From positions 1-42,406 of the forward strand of contig DZCK01000001.1 of assembly GCA_022730245.1 (NCBI GenBank): DNA of 42,406 nt, in the 5' to 3' direction. The notes under the pieces are model-generated. The model was not told the origin of the DNA. It did no database searches and worked only from the letters and a program-made list of their open reading frames with translations. Position 1 is the stretch's first letter. Each line of letters opens with the position of its first letter. Shown here in pieces: positions 18,746-30,498 of the stretch. The translations under genes were made by a program, and so were the position numbers. This DNA is from Halothiobacillus neapolitanus (GTDB lineage Bacteria; Pseudomonadota; Gammaproteobacteria; Halothiobacillales; Halothiobacillaceae).

Positions 18746-20659
18746 TTAGCCCTGCGATTGCGACCGGGTCTCCTCGGTGAGCCGCGCCAACAGGGCATCT
18801 ATCGAGATGACACCTAAATCTTGGCCGTCACGGGTGCGCAGTGCGATGGCATCGGTTTCCATTTCCCGATCGCCCGCCACCAGCAAGTAAGGCACCCGCT
18901 CCAGCGTATGTTCGCGGATTTTAAAGCCGACCTTCTCGTTACGCAGATCTTCCTCAACTCGGAACCCCACGGCCTTCAAACGCCGCGTGACATCTTTCAC
19001 ATAGTCGGCGTGTTTGTCGGTAATCCCCATCACCACGGCCTGCACGGGCGCCAACCACAAGGGCAGATAACCGGCATGATGCTCAATCAAAATCCCGATA
19101 AAACGTTCCATCGAGCCGACAATGGCGCGGTGCAGCATGACGGGATGGCGGCGTTCGCTATGCTCATCGACATAGGTGGCGCCTAAGCGCTCTGGCATCA
19201 TGAAATCGACCTGGATGGTGCCGAGCTGCCAGGTTCGGCCAATCGCATCTTTGAGGTGATATTCAATTTTCGGCCCGTAAAACGCGCCCTCGCCGGGTAA
19301 TTCGGTCCAGCTGACACCCGCTGCAGCCAAGGCGCCGCGCAAGGCGGCCTCGGCTTCATCCCAAACGTCATCGGTGCCGAGGCGTTTTTCAGGGCGCAAC
19401 GCAATCTTCACCTGAATATCTGTAAAGCCGAAGGTGGCATAGACCGCCAGCGCCTGCTCGTGGAATGCCCGAACCTCGGGTTCAATCTGACGCTCCATAC
19501 AGAAAATATGGCCATCATCCTGCGTGAACCCGCGCACGCGCAAAATACCATGCAGCGCGCCCGACGGCTCATTGCGGTGACAAGAACCAAACTCGCCATA
19601 ACGAATCGGCAAATCCCGATAGCTGTGCAGGCCGTGGTTGAACACCTGAATATGCCCGGGGCAATTCATCGGTTTCACCGCAAAGGTGCGTTTTTCCGAC
19701 TCGGTGAAAAACATGTTTTCTTGGTAGTTATCCCAGTGGCCCGATTTTTTCCACAGGCTTACATCTAAAATTTGTGGGCAGCGAATTTCGGCATAACCCG
19801 ACTGGCGATATACGCCGCGCATGTGTTGTTCAATCACTTGCCATAAAGCCCAACCTTTGGGATGCCAAAACACCAAACCCGGCGCTTCTTCCTGGAAATG
19901 AAACAAATTTTGTTGCTTACCGATGCGGCGATGATCGCGTTTTTCCGCTTCGGCCAATTGCGTTAAATGCGCCTTGAGCTCTTTATCGGTGGCGAACGCG
20001 GTGCCGTAAATGCGGGTCAGCATCGGGTTTTTAGAATCGCCGCGCCAATACGCGCCCGCGACTTTCATCAATTTAAACACGCCGAGCTTATGGGTATTCG
20101 GCACGTGCGGACCCCGACAAAAATCGGTGAAATCGCCTTGTGTGTAGAGCGTGAGCTCCTCATTACCGGGGATGCTTTCGATAATTTCCACCTTAAAGGC
20201 TTCACCCAAATCATGGAAATAGCGAATAGCATCCGCCCGATCAACTACCTTACGAACCAGCACATCGCCTTGGGCGGCCAGCGCGTGCATGCGCGTTTCA
20301 ATCGCAGCCAAATCCTCATCATTAAAGGGGCGATCAAAATGAAAATCGTAATAGAAGCCGCTGTCGATCACAGGACCTATCGTTACTTGCGCTTGCGGGT
20401 ATAACTGCTTAACGGCTTGCGCCATGAGATGCGCGGTGGAGTGCCGAATCACCTCCAAGCCTTCAGGATCTTTGGCCGTGACGAGGGCAATGTGGGCATC
20501 GGTATCGACCACGCGGGATAAATCGACCAATTTGCCGTCAATTTTTCCGGCTAAGGCCGCTTTGGCTAGGCCCGCACCAATATCGGCAGCTATTTCAGCC
20601 AAGGTGACGGGGTGATCAAAATGACGTTGTGAAGAATCAGGCAGGGTAATCGTCGGCAT
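18746..20659 (-). CDS. thrS: Threonyl-tRNA synthetase
   Basis: [28 protein letters not shown] (TGS domain), [56 protein letters not shown]. Confidence 0.98.
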   Translation of the reverse strand: MPTITLPDSSQRHFDHPVTLAEIAADIGAGLAKAALAGKIDGKLVDLSRVVDTDAHIALVTAKDPEGLEVIRHSTAHLMAQAVKQLYPQAQVTIGPVIDSGFYYDFHFDRPFNDEDLAAIETRMHALAAQGDVLVRKVVDRADAIRYFHDLGEAFKVEIIESIPGNEELTLYTQGDFTDFCRGPHVPNTHKLGVFKLMKVAGAYWRGDSKNPMLTRIYGTAFATDKELKAHLTQLAEAEKRDHRRIGKQQNLFHFQEEAPGLVFWHPKGWALWQVIEQHMRGVYRQSGYAEIRCPQILDVSLWKKSGHWDNYQENMFFTESEKRTFAVKPMNCPGHIQVFNHGLHSYRDLPIRYGEFGSCHRNEPSGALHGILRVRGFTQDDGHIFCMERQIEPEVRAFHEQALAVYATFGFTDIQVKIALRPEKRLGTDDVWDEAEAALRGALAAAGVSWTELPGEGAFYGPKIEYHLKDAIGRTWQLGTIQVDFMMPERLGATYVDEHSERRHPVMLHRAIVGSMERFIGILIEHHAGYLPLWLAPVQAVVMGITDKHADYVKDVTRRLKAVGFRVEEDLRNEKVGFKIREHTLERVPYLLVAGDREMETDAIALRTRDGQDLGVISIDALLARLTEETRSQSQG

Positions 20660-20811
20660 GACGCTCTCCTTTGGCAGTGGCGGCTCCTACAAAAAACCGC
20701 GTGTTTCAGGGGCGATACGGGGTGGGTTGCCGGGGTCGGCAGCGTGTTCCGAATCTGGAATTTTTCACCGCTCCCGCCCGGATACGCGCCCGGCAAGGGA
20801 GAAGCGCGCAC

Positions 20812-20817
20812 ATTATA
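20812..20817 (-). promoter_or_regulatory. Predicted -10 box of the thrS promoter
   Basis: Minus strand TATAAT about 150 nt upstream of the thrS ATG; no strong -35 match. Confidence 0.4.
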
Positions 20818-20970
20818 AAGCAAATTAATCGCTACAAGCACGCCAAGGGCATATCGTCCACCACGGGGATGCACGCGCGCTTAAGCATGCCACAATTGCA
20901 GGCCAGTAAGATAAAGGTTAATGTTCAACAAAGCCTTTGTTTCGGCGCATATTTAAGATAAAAATTCATC

Positions 20971-21696
20971 ATGACAACTGAAGCCACTGCCCGATTGATT
21001 ACAACCACAGACCCCACAATGGATGCCCAAAGCTGGTCTGATTTTTTGACGCGTCATCCCGATTTTTTAGCCACTCATTGCGCAACCGAGCTTTATAGCG
21101 TGCTGCAAGCATTAGTGCGGCGACACCCGGATTTATTCGCTGATCTCACCCTGCCCAAGCCGCCCGATGGCGTGGCCTCATTGCCGCATACGCAACTGCG
21201 TCTTTGGCGCGAGAAACTCAGCCGACTCAATTTTGCGATGAATACGTTGCGCACCACGGCCGAGGCCAACGCGGCGCTTGATCGGGTACTGCATGAATTT
21301 GCTTGCGCGTTAATCAGTGCAACTGAGCGCTCGGCCGAGCAGGCAATGGCCTTATTGCATCAACACTTTGCCGTCGATATCGCCAAGTTAATTGCCATTA
21401 AAACGCTAAATCATCCAACCCTGAACCTGCTCGAAGGCTGGTTAGAAAGCCACACGCCGCTGTGTGGGCGTTTAAGCGAAGCGCAACGCCAGGCAATTTT
21501 CGGCACCGAGCTACCCGATACCGGTTCGGCTGCGTTAATCGCCATTGGCTCAAATCTGGCGCAACCCCGCTGGATTCTTGCCTTAGGTCGCATCACACCC
21601 GATGGCTTTAACTCAAGCCAAGGCACGGTGTTTTTAACGCAAATCGGTGAGTTGGTGACGGCGTATTTGTCGTGTGAGCACACGATCGCGCCATGA
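20971..21696 (+). CDS. DUF484 family protein
   Basis: Position immediately upstream of xerC with ATGA overlap, and sequence character (DFLTRHPDFLATH...LRLWREKLSRLN). Confidence 0.88.
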   Translation: MTTEATARLITTTDPTMDAQSWSDFLTRHPDFLATHCATELYSVLQALVRRHPDLFADLTLPKPPDGVASLPHTQLRLWREKLSRLNFAMNTLRTTAEANAALDRVLHEFACALISATERSAEQAMALLHQHFAVDIAKLIAIKTLNHPTLNLLEGWLESHTPLCGRLSEAQRQAIFGTELPDTGSAALIAIGSNLAQPRWILALGRITPDGFNSSQGTVFLTQIGELVTAYLSCEHTIAP

Positions 21697-22670
21697 CTGA
21701 TGCTATCGCGATACCTGAATGCGCTGAATTTTCAGCGGCCTTGGCGCAGGCGCGTTTCGCACTCCTTCATAGCGTCTCGCTGGCATCCAAAACCCGCTCG
21801 GCTTATCTCATCGATTGGCAACAACTCGAAAATTTTGCCCTTGAACAAACCATCCCATCGCCCGCTGCGCTCACGGATGTGCGCCTGCGCGGTTATCTTG
21901 CCTACTGCCGAGAAAACGGGCTCACAAATCGCAGCATCGCCCGCAAATCCTCTGCACTGCGCTGGCTTTTACGCTATTGGCAAAGCGAATTTATTGCCTG
22001 CCCCGCCAACCCCGATGCCCTCAAAGCACCCAAAACCGACAAAAAACTGCCTCATGCCCCGGCGATTGAAACGCTCAATCAACTCCTCGATCAACCTCAG
22101 CCAGACGAGATCCTACTGCACCGCGATCGCTGCATGTTTGAGCTGCTCTACAGTAGCGGCCTGCGGGTGGCGGAGTTAGTCGGTTTAAACTTAACCGACA
22201 TTGCCCCCAATGAGGGCATTGCGCGGGTTACAGGCAAGCGGGATAAAACGCGGTTGGTTCCTGTAGGCAGCCAAGCCATTGCCCGAATTAAAGACTGGCT
22301 TCCGCTGCGCTTGGGCTTGCTAAAAAATGCAGATGAGCCGGCTTTATTTGTTAATCGGCTCGGCGCTCGGCTCACCACCCGCTCGGTGCAATATCGTTTA
22401 ACCCGTTTATCGCAGCATACCGCGCTCGGGCAGGCGCTTCACCCGCATCAGCTGCGTCATGCCTTTGCCACCCACGTACTAGAATCCTCGGGGGATTTGC
22501 GTGCCGTGCAAGAAATGCTCGGGCATGAAAGTTTGGCCACCACACAAATTTATACCCATTTGGATTTTCAGCGCTTGGCGGCGGTCTACGATGCGGCGCA
22601 CCCGCGCGCGCAGCGCAAAACCCATACGCCGAGCCCCGAGCCGGATCTTGGGTCTGCAATAAAAAATTAA
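21693..22670 (+). CDS. xerC: Tyrosine recombinase XerC
   Basis: HPHQLRHAFATHVLESSGDLRAVQEMLGHESLATTQIYTHLDFQRLAAVYDAAHPRA, DUF484-xerC context. Confidence 0.93.
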   Translation: MTDAIAIPECAEFSAALAQARFALLHSVSLASKTRSAYLIDWQQLENFALEQTIPSPAALTDVRLRGYLAYCRENGLTNRSIARKSSALRWLLRYWQSEFIACPANPDALKAPKTDKKLPHAPAIETLNQLLDQPQPDEILLHRDRCMFELLYSSGLRVAELVGLNLTDIAPNEGIARVTGKRDKTRLVPVGSQAIARIKDWLPLRLGLLKNADEPALFVNRLGARLTTRSVQYRLTRLSQHTALGQALHPHQLRHAFATHVLESSGDLRAVQEMLGHESLATTQIYTHLDFQRLAAVYDAAHPRAQRKTHTPSPEPDLGSAIKN

Positions 22671-22764
22671 GCGCGGCAATTGATATTTTGCCGAAGCAAC
22701 CCACACTAATGAGCAGTGCGCACAGCGCGCACAACCCATTAAAACTCCGCAACAAAGGCTTTAC

Positions 22765-23304
22765 ATGGAAAATTTTCACGGCACCACCATCTTGTGTGTG
22801 CGCAAAAACAACCAAACGGTGATTGGCGGCGATGGCCAAGTGACCCTCGGTAACACCGTGGTTAAAGGCAATGCGCGCAAAGTGCGGCGGCTGTACAACG
22901 GCGAGGTGCTGGCAGGATTTGCAGGCGCCACGGCTGATGCCTTCACCCTGTTTGAAAAATTTGAAGCCAAATTAGAAAAATACGGCGGTAATTTACTGCG
23001 CTCCGCCGTCGAGCTTGCCAAAGAGTGGCGCACCGATCGCGCTATGCGGCGGCTTGAGGCCATGCTCGTTGTAGCCGATCGCAGCCACATGCTCACCATC
23101 AGTGGCAATGGCGATGTGATTGAACCGGAAACCGACCTCATCGCCATCGGTTCGGGGGGCGCCTTTGCCCAAGCGGCCGCCACCGCCTTGCTGCGCCATT
23201 CGGATTTAGACGCGCGCCACCTTGCCGAAGCCGCGCTCACCATCGCGGGCGATATCTGCATTTATACCAATCATCATTTCACCATTGAAGTACTCGACGC
23301 ATGA
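22765..23304 (+). CDS. hslV: ATP-dependent protease HslV
   Basis: [50 protein letters not shown]. Confidence 0.97.
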   Translation: MENFHGTTILCVRKNNQTVIGGDGQVTLGNTVVKGNARKVRRLYNGEVLAGFAGATADAFTLFEKFEAKLEKYGGNLLRSAVELAKEWRTDRAMRRLEAMLVVADRSHMLTISGNGDVIEPETDLIAIGSGGAFAQAAATALLRHSDLDARHLAEAALTIAGDICIYTNHHFTIEVLDA

Positions 23305-24641
23305 ACTTAACACCCCAACAAATTGTGGCTGAGCTCGATAAACACATTGTCGGCCAAGCGGCGGCTAAGCGCGCTGTGGCCATTGCGCTGCGCAACCGCT
23401 GGCGCCGCCAACAAATTCCCGAGCCCTTGCGCGGCGAAATCACACCCAAAAATATCCTCATGATTGGCCCCACCGGTGTGGGCAAAACAGAAATTGCGCG
23501 GCGATTAGCCAAACTCGCTGATGCGCCTTTTTTGAAAATCGAAGCCACAAAATTCACCGAAGTGGGTTATGTCGGTCGCGATGTCGAATCCATCATCCGC
23601 GATTTAGCCGATGTGGGTTTGAAAATGCAGCGCCAAATTGCCCTTGTTGAAGTGCGAGACAAAGCGAAACTCGCGGGCGAAAATCGCGTACTGGACATTT
23701 TATTGCCCGCCCCACGCGGCAGCGATTGGCCGAATACAGCCGATTCGCATCAGGATGAGGCCTACCGTAATACGCGTGAAAAATTCCGCGACAAATTGCG
23801 CGCAGGCGAATTAAATGCGCGTGAAATCGAAATTGAATTGCGCCAAGCACCCGGCAATATCGACATCCTCTCACCGCCGGGCATGGAAGATATGGCGAGC
23901 CAAATTCGCGGCATGTTCCAAAACATGAATCAAGGCAAAACCCATAAGCGCCGCCTGCCTATCGCCGAAGCTTTGAATCTATTGACCGAAGAAGAAGCCG
24001 GCAACTTGCTCAACGAAGAAGAAGTACGTGCCGCCGCCATAGAGCGCGTTGAGCAGCATGGCATTGTTTTTATTGATGAAATAGACAAAGTCGCCAAACG
24101 CGGTGAACAAGGCGGCGGCGAGGTATCGCGCGAGGGCGTGCAGCGCGATTTGCTACCCATCATTGAAGGCTCAACCGTCAACACCAAGCTTGGCATGGTT
24201 AAAACCGATCATATTTTGTTTATCGCCTCCGGCGCGTTTCATTTAAGCAAACCCTCTGATTTAATTCCCGAATTACAAGGGCGCTTGCCGATTCGGGTGG
24301 AGCTGGAAGCCCTATCGGCCAAGGATTTTGTGCGCATCCTGACCGAACCCGATGCCGCACTCATCCGGCAGCACACAGCCCTTCTGGCCGCCGAACAGTT
24401 TCATGTCACCTTCACGGAATCGGCCATTACCCGCATTGCCGAAATTGCGTTTGAAGTGAATCGCCGCACCGAAAACATCGGTGCGCGCAGGTTGCATACC
24501 GTCATGGAGCATTTGCTGGAGGAATTAAGTTTCGCCGCCGACACGAAGGCCGATAACACAGCGCTAATCGATGCCGATTTTGTCGAACAGCGGCTAGGCG
24601 TCTTGGCTAAAGATGAAGACCTAAGCCGGTTTATTCTCTAA
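23301..24641 (+). CDS. hslU: HslU AAA+ ATPase subunit
   Basis: [49 protein letters not shown]; overlaps hslV by ATGA. Confidence 0.98.
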   Translation: MNLTPQQIVAELDKHIVGQAAAKRAVAIALRNRWRRQQIPEPLRGEITPKNILMIGPTGVGKTEIARRLAKLADAPFLKIEATKFTEVGYVGRDVESIIRDLADVGLKMQRQIALVEVRDKAKLAGENRVLDILLPAPRGSDWPNTADSHQDEAYRNTREKFRDKLRAGELNAREIEIELRQAPGNIDILSPPGMEDMASQIRGMFQNMNQGKTHKRRLPIAEALNLLTEEEAGNLLNEEEVRAAAIERVEQHGIVFIDEIDKVAKRGEQGGGEVSREGVQRDLLPIIEGSTVNTKLGMVKTDHILFIASGAFHLSKPSDLIPELQGRLPIRVELEALSAKDFVRILTEPDAALIRQHTALLAAEQFHVTFTESAITRIAEIAFEVNRRTENIGARRLHTVMEHLLEELSFAADTKADNTALIDADFVEQRLGVLAKDEDLSRFIL

Positions 24642-24650
24642 ACTTACGCC

Positions 24651-25061
24651 ATGATTAATTTAACCCAAATCACTTGGCACAAATCGAAAAATACCGTCAC
24701 GCTCAAGTTTAGTGACGAAACGGGCGGCACACTCGGTGCCGAGTATTTGCGCATTTTCAGCCCCTCGGCCGAGGTGCGCGGCCATGGCGGCGGAGAGCCC
24801 ATGTTGGTGCTGGGCAAAGAACAGGTCAAAATTGTTGCCATTGAACCGGTTGGCCGTTATGCCCTTAAATTCACCTTTGATGATGGCCACAATAGCGGCT
24901 TATATGACTGGCGCACCCTGCACGCCCTTTGCCAACAGCAAACCGAACTCTGGCAGGGTTATCTTGATCGATTAGCGCGCGTCGGCATCGAACGCACCCC
25001 AGCAACACAAGTTAAAAACACCTTATTTACTGATGTGCTGGCCGCATCACAAAGCACCTAA
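24651..25061 (+). CDS. DUF971 / gamma-butyrobetaine hydroxylase-like N-terminal domain protein
   Basis: YLRIFSPSAEVRGHGGGEPMLVLGKEQVKIVAIEPVGRYALKFTFDDGHNSGLYDWRTLHALC, hslU-ubiE context. Confidence 0.88.
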   Translation: MINLTQITWHKSKNTVTLKFSDETGGTLGAEYLRIFSPSAEVRGHGGGEPMLVLGKEQVKIVAIEPVGRYALKFTFDDGHNSGLYDWRTLHALCQQQTELWQGYLDRLARVGIERTPATQVKNTLFTDVLAASQST

Positions 25062-25079
25062 CCTATCATGGAGCCCCGC

Positions 25080-25823
25080 ATGACTGAAAAAACGCACTTT
25101 GGCTATACCCAAGTTCCCTTGGAAGAAAAAGCCAAGCTTGTGGGGCAAGTGTTTGATTCGGTAGCCAATCGCTATGATGTCATGAATGATGCGATGTCTT
25201 TTGGCATCCACCGGCTCTGGAAGCGGGTCGCCCTAGAACACACGGGCTTAAGACGTGGCATGAGCGCGCTGGACCTCGCTTCCGGCACCGGAGATTTAGC
25301 CCTCAAAATGGCGGGTCTGGTGGGTGAAAAAGGCTTAGTGATCCTCTCAGATATTAACCAAAGCATGCTCAGCGAAGGCCGTAGCAAGCTCGATAATGCG
25401 GGCGTCGTAGGCAATGTGGATTACTGCTTGGCCAATGCTCAATACCTCCCCTTCCCCAGCCAGCATTTTGATTGCGTCACCATCGGGTTTGGCCTGCGCA
25501 ACGTCACCGATAAAGGTATGGCATTAAAAGAGATGGCGCGGGTGCTCAAACCCGGGGGGCGCGTGGTGGTATTGGAGTTTTCAAAACCCATCTCGCCCCT
25601 CATTAGCAAAGCCTACGATCTTTATTCGTTCACCGCCCTGCCCGCCTTGGGTAAAATTTTGGCCAAAGATGCCGATAGCTATCGGTATCTGGCTGAATCC
25701 ATTCGTATGCACCCCGATCAAGAAGCCTTAAAAGCGCTCATGCTTGAACGTGGCTTTGACCGCGTGGATGTGATTAATTTAAGTTTAGGCGTGGTGGCTC
25801 TGCATATTGGTTATGTCTATTAA
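25080..25823 (+). CDS. ubiE: Ubiquinone/menaquinone biosynthesis C-methyltransferase UbiE
   Basis: [45 protein letters not shown]. Confidence 0.97.
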   Translation: MTEKTHFGYTQVPLEEKAKLVGQVFDSVANRYDVMNDAMSFGIHRLWKRVALEHTGLRRGMSALDLASGTGDLALKMAGLVGEKGLVILSDINQSMLSEGRSKLDNAGVVGNVDYCLANAQYLPFPSQHFDCVTIGFGLRNVTDKGMALKEMARVLKPGGRVVVLEFSKPISPLISKAYDLYSFTALPALGKILAKDADSYRYLAESIRMHPDQEALKALMLERGFDRVDVINLSLGVVALHIGYVY

Positions 25824-25853
25824 GATTTGGCCAACTCAGAGGGGCAGTAGCGC

Positions 25854-27422
25854 GTGACAAGCCCATCCGAGCCAGGCTCAATCACCAAAACTCAACCTTG
25901 GTGGCTTCGCCTCTCAGGGGTTGCAAGCCTTGTTATTGTGCCGCTGATTTGGTGGCTTTCAACCTATCCCCCGTACTGGCAAAATGGCCAGAACCCCGAT
26001 GCCGCACTCAGCCGCTCATTTGCAACAACACCCCAGCTGGAGCAAATTCGCGCGCGTGGCTATCTTCGGGTGGCCACCTTAATCAGCCCAACCATTTACA
26101 TTCCCGATAAAGCACACCCGCAGGGGCTGGAATACGATCTTGTGACCCGCTTTGCAAGTTACCTCGGGCTGGCGGTGCATATTATCGTGGCCAAAAATAT
26201 TGATGAGGCCTACGCCATGGTAGCCAGCAATCAAGCCGATTTTGCTGCGGCAGGGCTGGTGGTGAGCCTCGGGCGCGAGGCGCAATTTCGTTATGGCCCA
26301 AGTTATTTATCCGTTCGCCGCCAACTCATTTATCGTCAAGGTGTTGAAAAACCAAAATCGCTACAAGATATTGGCAATGCGCCGCTCGCGGTAGAGCAAG
26401 GTTCAAATAGCCAAAACTGGCTAATCGAACAATCCAACAAAGGCTTGCTTGATGTGCCATTCAGCCGCATTTCAGAGGCCGCGCCCCCCAAAGCCAGCCA
26501 TGAAAAGCCCGATTACGCGATTCGTATCCAACTCGAAGATAGCGGAATCAACACCTTGCAAGCGCTCGAAAATGGCACGGTAGATTACGCCGTGGTGCTC
26601 TCGCACGAGGCCATGCTCGGGCAAAAAATGTCCAATAAAATTCGGGTAGCCACCGATTTAGGTCCACCGGTCTCCTTCGCCTGGGCTTTTTCGCGGCTGG
26701 CGGATAAATCGCTTTATCAGGCATCAGTTCAGTTTTTCACTGAAATTCGCCAGAATAACGAACTCAAAAATCTGATTGATCGGCACTATGCCCAATTTGA
26801 GCAGCTCGATCAAAAACTCGCTCAACAATTTGTTGACGATGTCGACCAACGCATTTCCCCCTATTTAAGCGCATTCAAAGCGGCGGGGGAAAAATACGCT
26901 ATTGATTGGCGGCTGTTGGCCGCCATGGGTTATCAGGAATCCAAATGGCAGCCCGATGCCCAATCGCAACAAGGCGCTTATGGTTTGATGCAAATCATGC
27001 CCCCCACCGCCGCTTATATTGGGCTGACCGATCCGGGGAACCCAGTAAAAAATATTACAGCCGCAGCAAAATATCTCAATTATTTACGCACACAAATCGA
27101 TGATAAGGCACCCGAGCCAGACCTGACCTATCTCGCGCTCGCCGCATACAACATAGGTATTGGGCATTTAAATGATGCGATTAAACTCACGCGCCAGCAA
27201 GGCGGCAACCCGAATCGTTGGCGGGATATTCGCGAGCGCTTAACCCAGCTGTCCAATCCAAAAATATATTCTAAATTACGCAATGGCTTTGCGCGGGGCG
27301 AGGAAACCGTGCAATACGTCGAAAATATCCGCGCACTGCATGATTTAATGATTTGGGTGGAAATCCACAATCAGAAGATGAATGGCACGTTCCGTATCGA
27401 CACGGCGGCAGACTCGAATTAA
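25854..27422 (+). CDS. mltF: Membrane-bound lytic murein transglycosylase F
   Basis: N-terminal TM, SBP_bac_3-like domain, then SLT domain (MGYQESKWQPDAQSQQGAYGLMQIMPPTA...LALAAYNIGIGH). Confidence 0.93.
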   Translation: MTSPSEPGSITKTQPWWLRLSGVASLVIVPLIWWLSTYPPYWQNGQNPDAALSRSFATTPQLEQIRARGYLRVATLISPTIYIPDKAHPQGLEYDLVTRFASYLGLAVHIIVAKNIDEAYAMVASNQADFAAAGLVVSLGREAQFRYGPSYLSVRRQLIYRQGVEKPKSLQDIGNAPLAVEQGSNSQNWLIEQSNKGLLDVPFSRISEAAPPKASHEKPDYAIRIQLEDSGINTLQALENGTVDYAVVLSHEAMLGQKMSNKIRVATDLGPPVSFAWAFSRLADKSLYQASVQFFTEIRQNNELKNLIDRHYAQFEQLDQKLAQQFVDDVDQRISPYLSAFKAAGEKYAIDWRLLAAMGYQESKWQPDAQSQQGAYGLMQIMPPTAAYIGLTDPGNPVKNITAAAKYLNYLRTQIDDKAPEPDLTYLALAAYNIGIGHLNDAIKLTRQQGGNPNRWRDIRERLTQLSNPKIYSKLRNGFARGEETVQYVENIRALHDLMIWVEIHNQKMNGTFRIDTAADSN

Positions 27423-27483
27423 TTGCCCGCACCACAGTGCAGAGCACGCCACACGCGATTAAACGGAAAATTCAGGCAAAAAA

Positions 27484-28173
27484 CTAAAGCAAACTGGCCA
27501 AAATTGCACGCACAACCGCCGCAGGTTGGGCGGCAAGCGTAATGGGACGGCCCACCACTAAGGCCGTGGCGCCGGCTGCCATAGCATCAAAAGGGGTCAT
27601 AACGCGCGATTGGTCATCTAACGCCGCCCCGACGGGACGAATACCTGGCGTTATAATCACTGAATTGGGCTGGTTAAAGAGTGCGCGCATCGCACGGGCT
27701 TCAAAGGCAGAACACACCACGCCATCAAGGCCTGAATCATGTGCTAACCCTGCCAGAAGCTGCACCTGTTCGGCCAAGGGGCGCGTGATACCCACCTCGG
27801 CCAAGTCGGCTTGATTCATTGAGGTCAGCACCGTGACGGCAATCAGAGACGGCGCCCCGGGACTTTGCGGAACGGCATGTCGTGCTGCGTCCAGCATGGC
27901 GCGGCCACCAGAAGCGTGGACATTCACGACCCGCACCCCTAAATCGCAAGCCGCTCGGCACGCTTGAGCCACCGTATGCGGGATATCGTGAAATTTAAGA
28001 TCGAGAAAAACATCAAAACCTTGATCAACCCACGCACGCACCAAGGCAGGCCCACCGCGCGTAAAGAGCTCTTTACCCACTTTTAAGCCACAGCTTTGCG
28101 GGTCTAACTGAGCGGCGAGGGCAAGGGCAAGGTTGACTTCAGGAAAATCCAAGGCCACATAAAGAGAAGACAT
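27484..28173 (-). CDS. pyrF: Orotidine 5'-phosphate decarboxylase
   Basis: [38 protein letters not shown]...[18 protein letters not shown]. The ORF-track start is farther upstream. Confidence 0.96.
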   Translation of the reverse strand: MSSLYVALDFPEVNLALALAAQLDPQSCGLKVGKELFTRGGPALVRAWVDQGFDVFLDLKFHDIPHTVAQACRAACDLGVRVVNVHASGGRAMLDAARHAVPQSPGAPSLIAVTVLTSMNQADLAEVGITRPLAEQVQLLAGLAHDSGLDGVVCSAFEARAMRALFNQPNSVIITPGIRPVGAALDDQSRVMTPFDAMAAGATALVVGRPITLAAQPAAVVRAILASLL

Positions 28174-28183
28174 TGACCGCATT

Positions 28184-28498
28184 TTATTCGCTGCGAATAA
28201 TTTGGCCCGCTTGCTCATTCACCCGTTCACGCAGCTCTTTACCCGGTTTGAAATGCGGCACATATTTCGATTCAAGCGAGACGCTTTCACCCGATTTAGG
28301 ATTGCGGCCAATTCGGGGCTGGCGAAAGTTCAAAGAAAAACTACCAAAACCGCGAATTTCAATGCGTTCACCACGCGCCATTGCGGCGATCATTTCTTCC
28401 AACATTAGCTTAACCGAGGTATCGATATCGCGGATAGAAAGATATTTTTGCCGATCAGCCAATCGGTCAATCAATTCTGATTTTGTCATGCCAGCCAT
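28184..28498 (-). CDS. ihfB: Integration host factor subunit beta
   Basis: [70 protein letters not shown]. Confidence 0.95.
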   Translation of the reverse strand: MAGMTKSELIDRLADRQKYLSIRDIDTSVKLMLEEMIAAMARGERIEIRGFGSFSLNFRQPRIGRNPKSGESVSLESKYVPHFKPGKELRERVNEQAGQIIRSE

Positions 28499-28660
28499 CC
28501 CATTTTATTGATTTTAGTGACTATAAATAGATATGAGCGCCCAGCGGTGCTCATCTTGCTGTTGTGCTTTAAACCAACCCAGAAAAAGCACGTAAATACC
28601 GCTACCTGCTTTTTCGGCGTTCCATTTTTGAAGAGGGCAACAAACCCGCATCAATGCAAC

Positions 28661-28688
28661 AAAAAACGCCATCTCGAATGATGGCGTT
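28661..28688 (-). terminator. Intrinsic terminator downstream of rpsA
   Basis: Minus strand AACGCCATC-ATTCGA-GATGGCGTT followed by TTTT. Confidence 0.85.
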
Positions 28689-28710
28689 CGTTTAAGACTA
28701 AACCGGACGA

Positions 28711-30390
28711 TTAATCAGCGCGATTCAGTTGTTCTTTCAACAAATCACCCAAAGTTGGGTTGCTTACCGTGGTCCGGCTCATCTCTTCCATGGCTTCAGA
28801 CTCTTCTTGTGAGTCTTTGGCACGAATTGATAGGCTGACCATGCGGTTTTTGCGATCAACACCCATGACTTTGGCTTCAACCGCATCGCCTTCTTTGAGC
28901 ACGGTGCGGGCGTCATCAATACGATCACGCGAAATATCAGAAGCGCGCAAATAGCCTTCAACACCATTACCCAAATCAATCACGGCGCCACGCGCATCCA
29001 CTTCACGCACGGTGCCATTAATGATTTTGCCTTTTTGGTTATCGGCAGAAAAATCACCAATCGGATCGCTTTCTAGCTGCTTGAGGCCTAATGAAATGCG
29101 CTCACGCTCAGGGTCAATCGCAATCACAACGGCTTCAATTTCCTCACCTTTCTTGAATTGGCGCACGGCTTCTTCGCCGGTTTCATTCCAAGACAAATCG
29201 GATAAGTGAATCAGGCCATCAATACCGCCTTCAAGGCCAATGAACACGCCAAAGTCGGTGATCGATTTGATTTGACCGCTGACTTTATCGCCTTTTTGAT
29301 GGGTCGAAGCAAACGCATCCCATGGATTAGCTTGGCACTGTTTCATGCCCAAAGAAATGCGGCGGCGCTCTTCATCGATATCCAGAATCACGACTTCAGT
29401 TTCATCGCCTACGGATACGACTTTACCGGGGTTGACGTTTTTGTTGGTCCAATCCATTTCGGACACGTGTACCAAGCCTTCGACGCCATTGTCGATTTCA
29501 ACAAAGCAGCCGTAATCGGTCAGGTTGGTGACTTTACCGAAGAACCGCGCGCCAATCGGGAAGCGGCGAGCCAAATCGCTCCATGGGTCTTCACCCATCT
29601 GCTTCATGCCGAGGGATACGCGGTTACGATCACGGTCGAATTTCAATACTTTGACATCCACTTCATCGCCAATGGCGACCACTTCGGAGGGATGTTTAAC
29701 CCGCTTCCACGCCATATCGGTGATGTGCAGCAGGCCGTCGATGCCGCCCAAGTCAAGGAAGGCGCCGTAATCGGTGAGGTTTTTAACCACACCGCGCAGC
29801 ACCATGCCTTCTTGCAGTTGATCGAGCAGCGCATCGCGTTCGGCGCTGTACTCTTGCTCGACCACGGCACGGCGTGAAACCACCACGTTGTTGCGTTTTT
29901 GGTCGAGCTTGATGATTTTGAATTCGACATCCTTACCTTCGAGGTAGGTGGTGTCGCGAATCGGACGCACGTCAACCAATGAGCCCGGCAGGAACGCACG
30001 GATTTCGCCCATTTCAACGGTAAAGCCGCCTTTGACTTTGCCGGTGATGCGACCGGTAACAATTTCTTCGTTCTTGAAGGATTTTTCGAGGGTGGTCCAC
30101 GCGCGGGCACGCAGGGCTTTTTCACGGGAGAGCTTGGTTTCACCAAAGCCATCTTCAACCGATTCCAAGGCCACATCGACTTTATCGCCGACTTTCACGG
30201 TCATTTCGCCGTTTTCATCGAGGAATTCAATGGCGGGAATCACACCTTCTGATTTCAAACCGGTATCAATCACGACGAAATCGCCGTTAATCGCAACTAC
30301 GGTACCTTCGATAATGGCACCCGGTTGCATCACTGCATTTTTTTGACTTTCTTCAAAAAGATCGGCAAAGCTTTCAAATTGAGCTGACAT
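28711..30390 (-). CDS. rpsA: 30S ribosomal protein S1
   Basis: [16 protein letters not shown]... with repeated S1 domains ([30 protein letters not shown]). Confidence 0.97.
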   Translation of the reverse strand: MSAQFESFADLFEESQKNAVMQPGAIIEGTVVAINGDFVVIDTGLKSEGVIPAIEFLDENGEMTVKVGDKVDVALESVEDGFGETKLSREKALRARAWTTLEKSFKNEEIVTGRITGKVKGGFTVEMGEIRAFLPGSLVDVRPIRDTTYLEGKDVEFKIIKLDQKRNNVVVSRRAVVEQEYSAERDALLDQLQEGMVLRGVVKNLTDYGAFLDLGGIDGLLHITDMAWKRVKHPSEVVAIGDEVDVKVLKFDRDRNRVSLGMKQMGEDPWSDLARRFPIGARFFGKVTNLTDYGCFVEIDNGVEGLVHVSEMDWTNKNVNPGKVVSVGDETEVVILDIDEERRRISLGMKQCQANPWDAFASTHQKGDKVSGQIKSITDFGVFIGLEGGIDGLIHLSDLSWNETGEEAVRQFKKGEEIEAVVIAIDPERERISLGLKQLESDPIGDFSADNQKGKIINGTVREVDARGAVIDLGNGVEGYLRASDISRDRIDDARTVLKEGDAVEAKVMGVDRKNRMVSLSIRAKDSQEESEAMEEMSRTTVSNPTLGDLLKEQLNRAD

Positions 30391-30498
30391 GTAAGCATCG
30401 TTCCAAAAAATACGACCAGACGCTCCGAATGACTGTCTGTCGTGGTGGTTAAAAGGCTGGCCAGTCCGCATCCTTGGGTTGGCAGTCCGGAAAAATCG

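Noticed and set aside
21700-22179. 159-aa plus-strand ORF overlapping xerC in another frame
   Set aside because: xerC frame is clearly the coding one; the alternative frame is Ser/Arg/Pro-rich noise.
22671-22764. Possible sigma32 promoter and hairpin (CGGCAA...TTGCCG) upstream of hslV
   Set aside because: CCCATTA resembles a sigma32 -10, but I found no adequate CTTGAA-like -35 at the right spacing, and the hairpin lacks a U-tract.
22765-22790. HslV with a six-residue extension before the catalytic Thr (MENFHG-TT)
   Set aside because: Short propeptides before the active Thr are common in HslV homologues.
29206-29877. 223-aa plus-strand ORF
   Set aside because: Entirely antisense to rpsA. 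Its composition reflects the complementary strand of a highly conserved gene; no recognisable domain.
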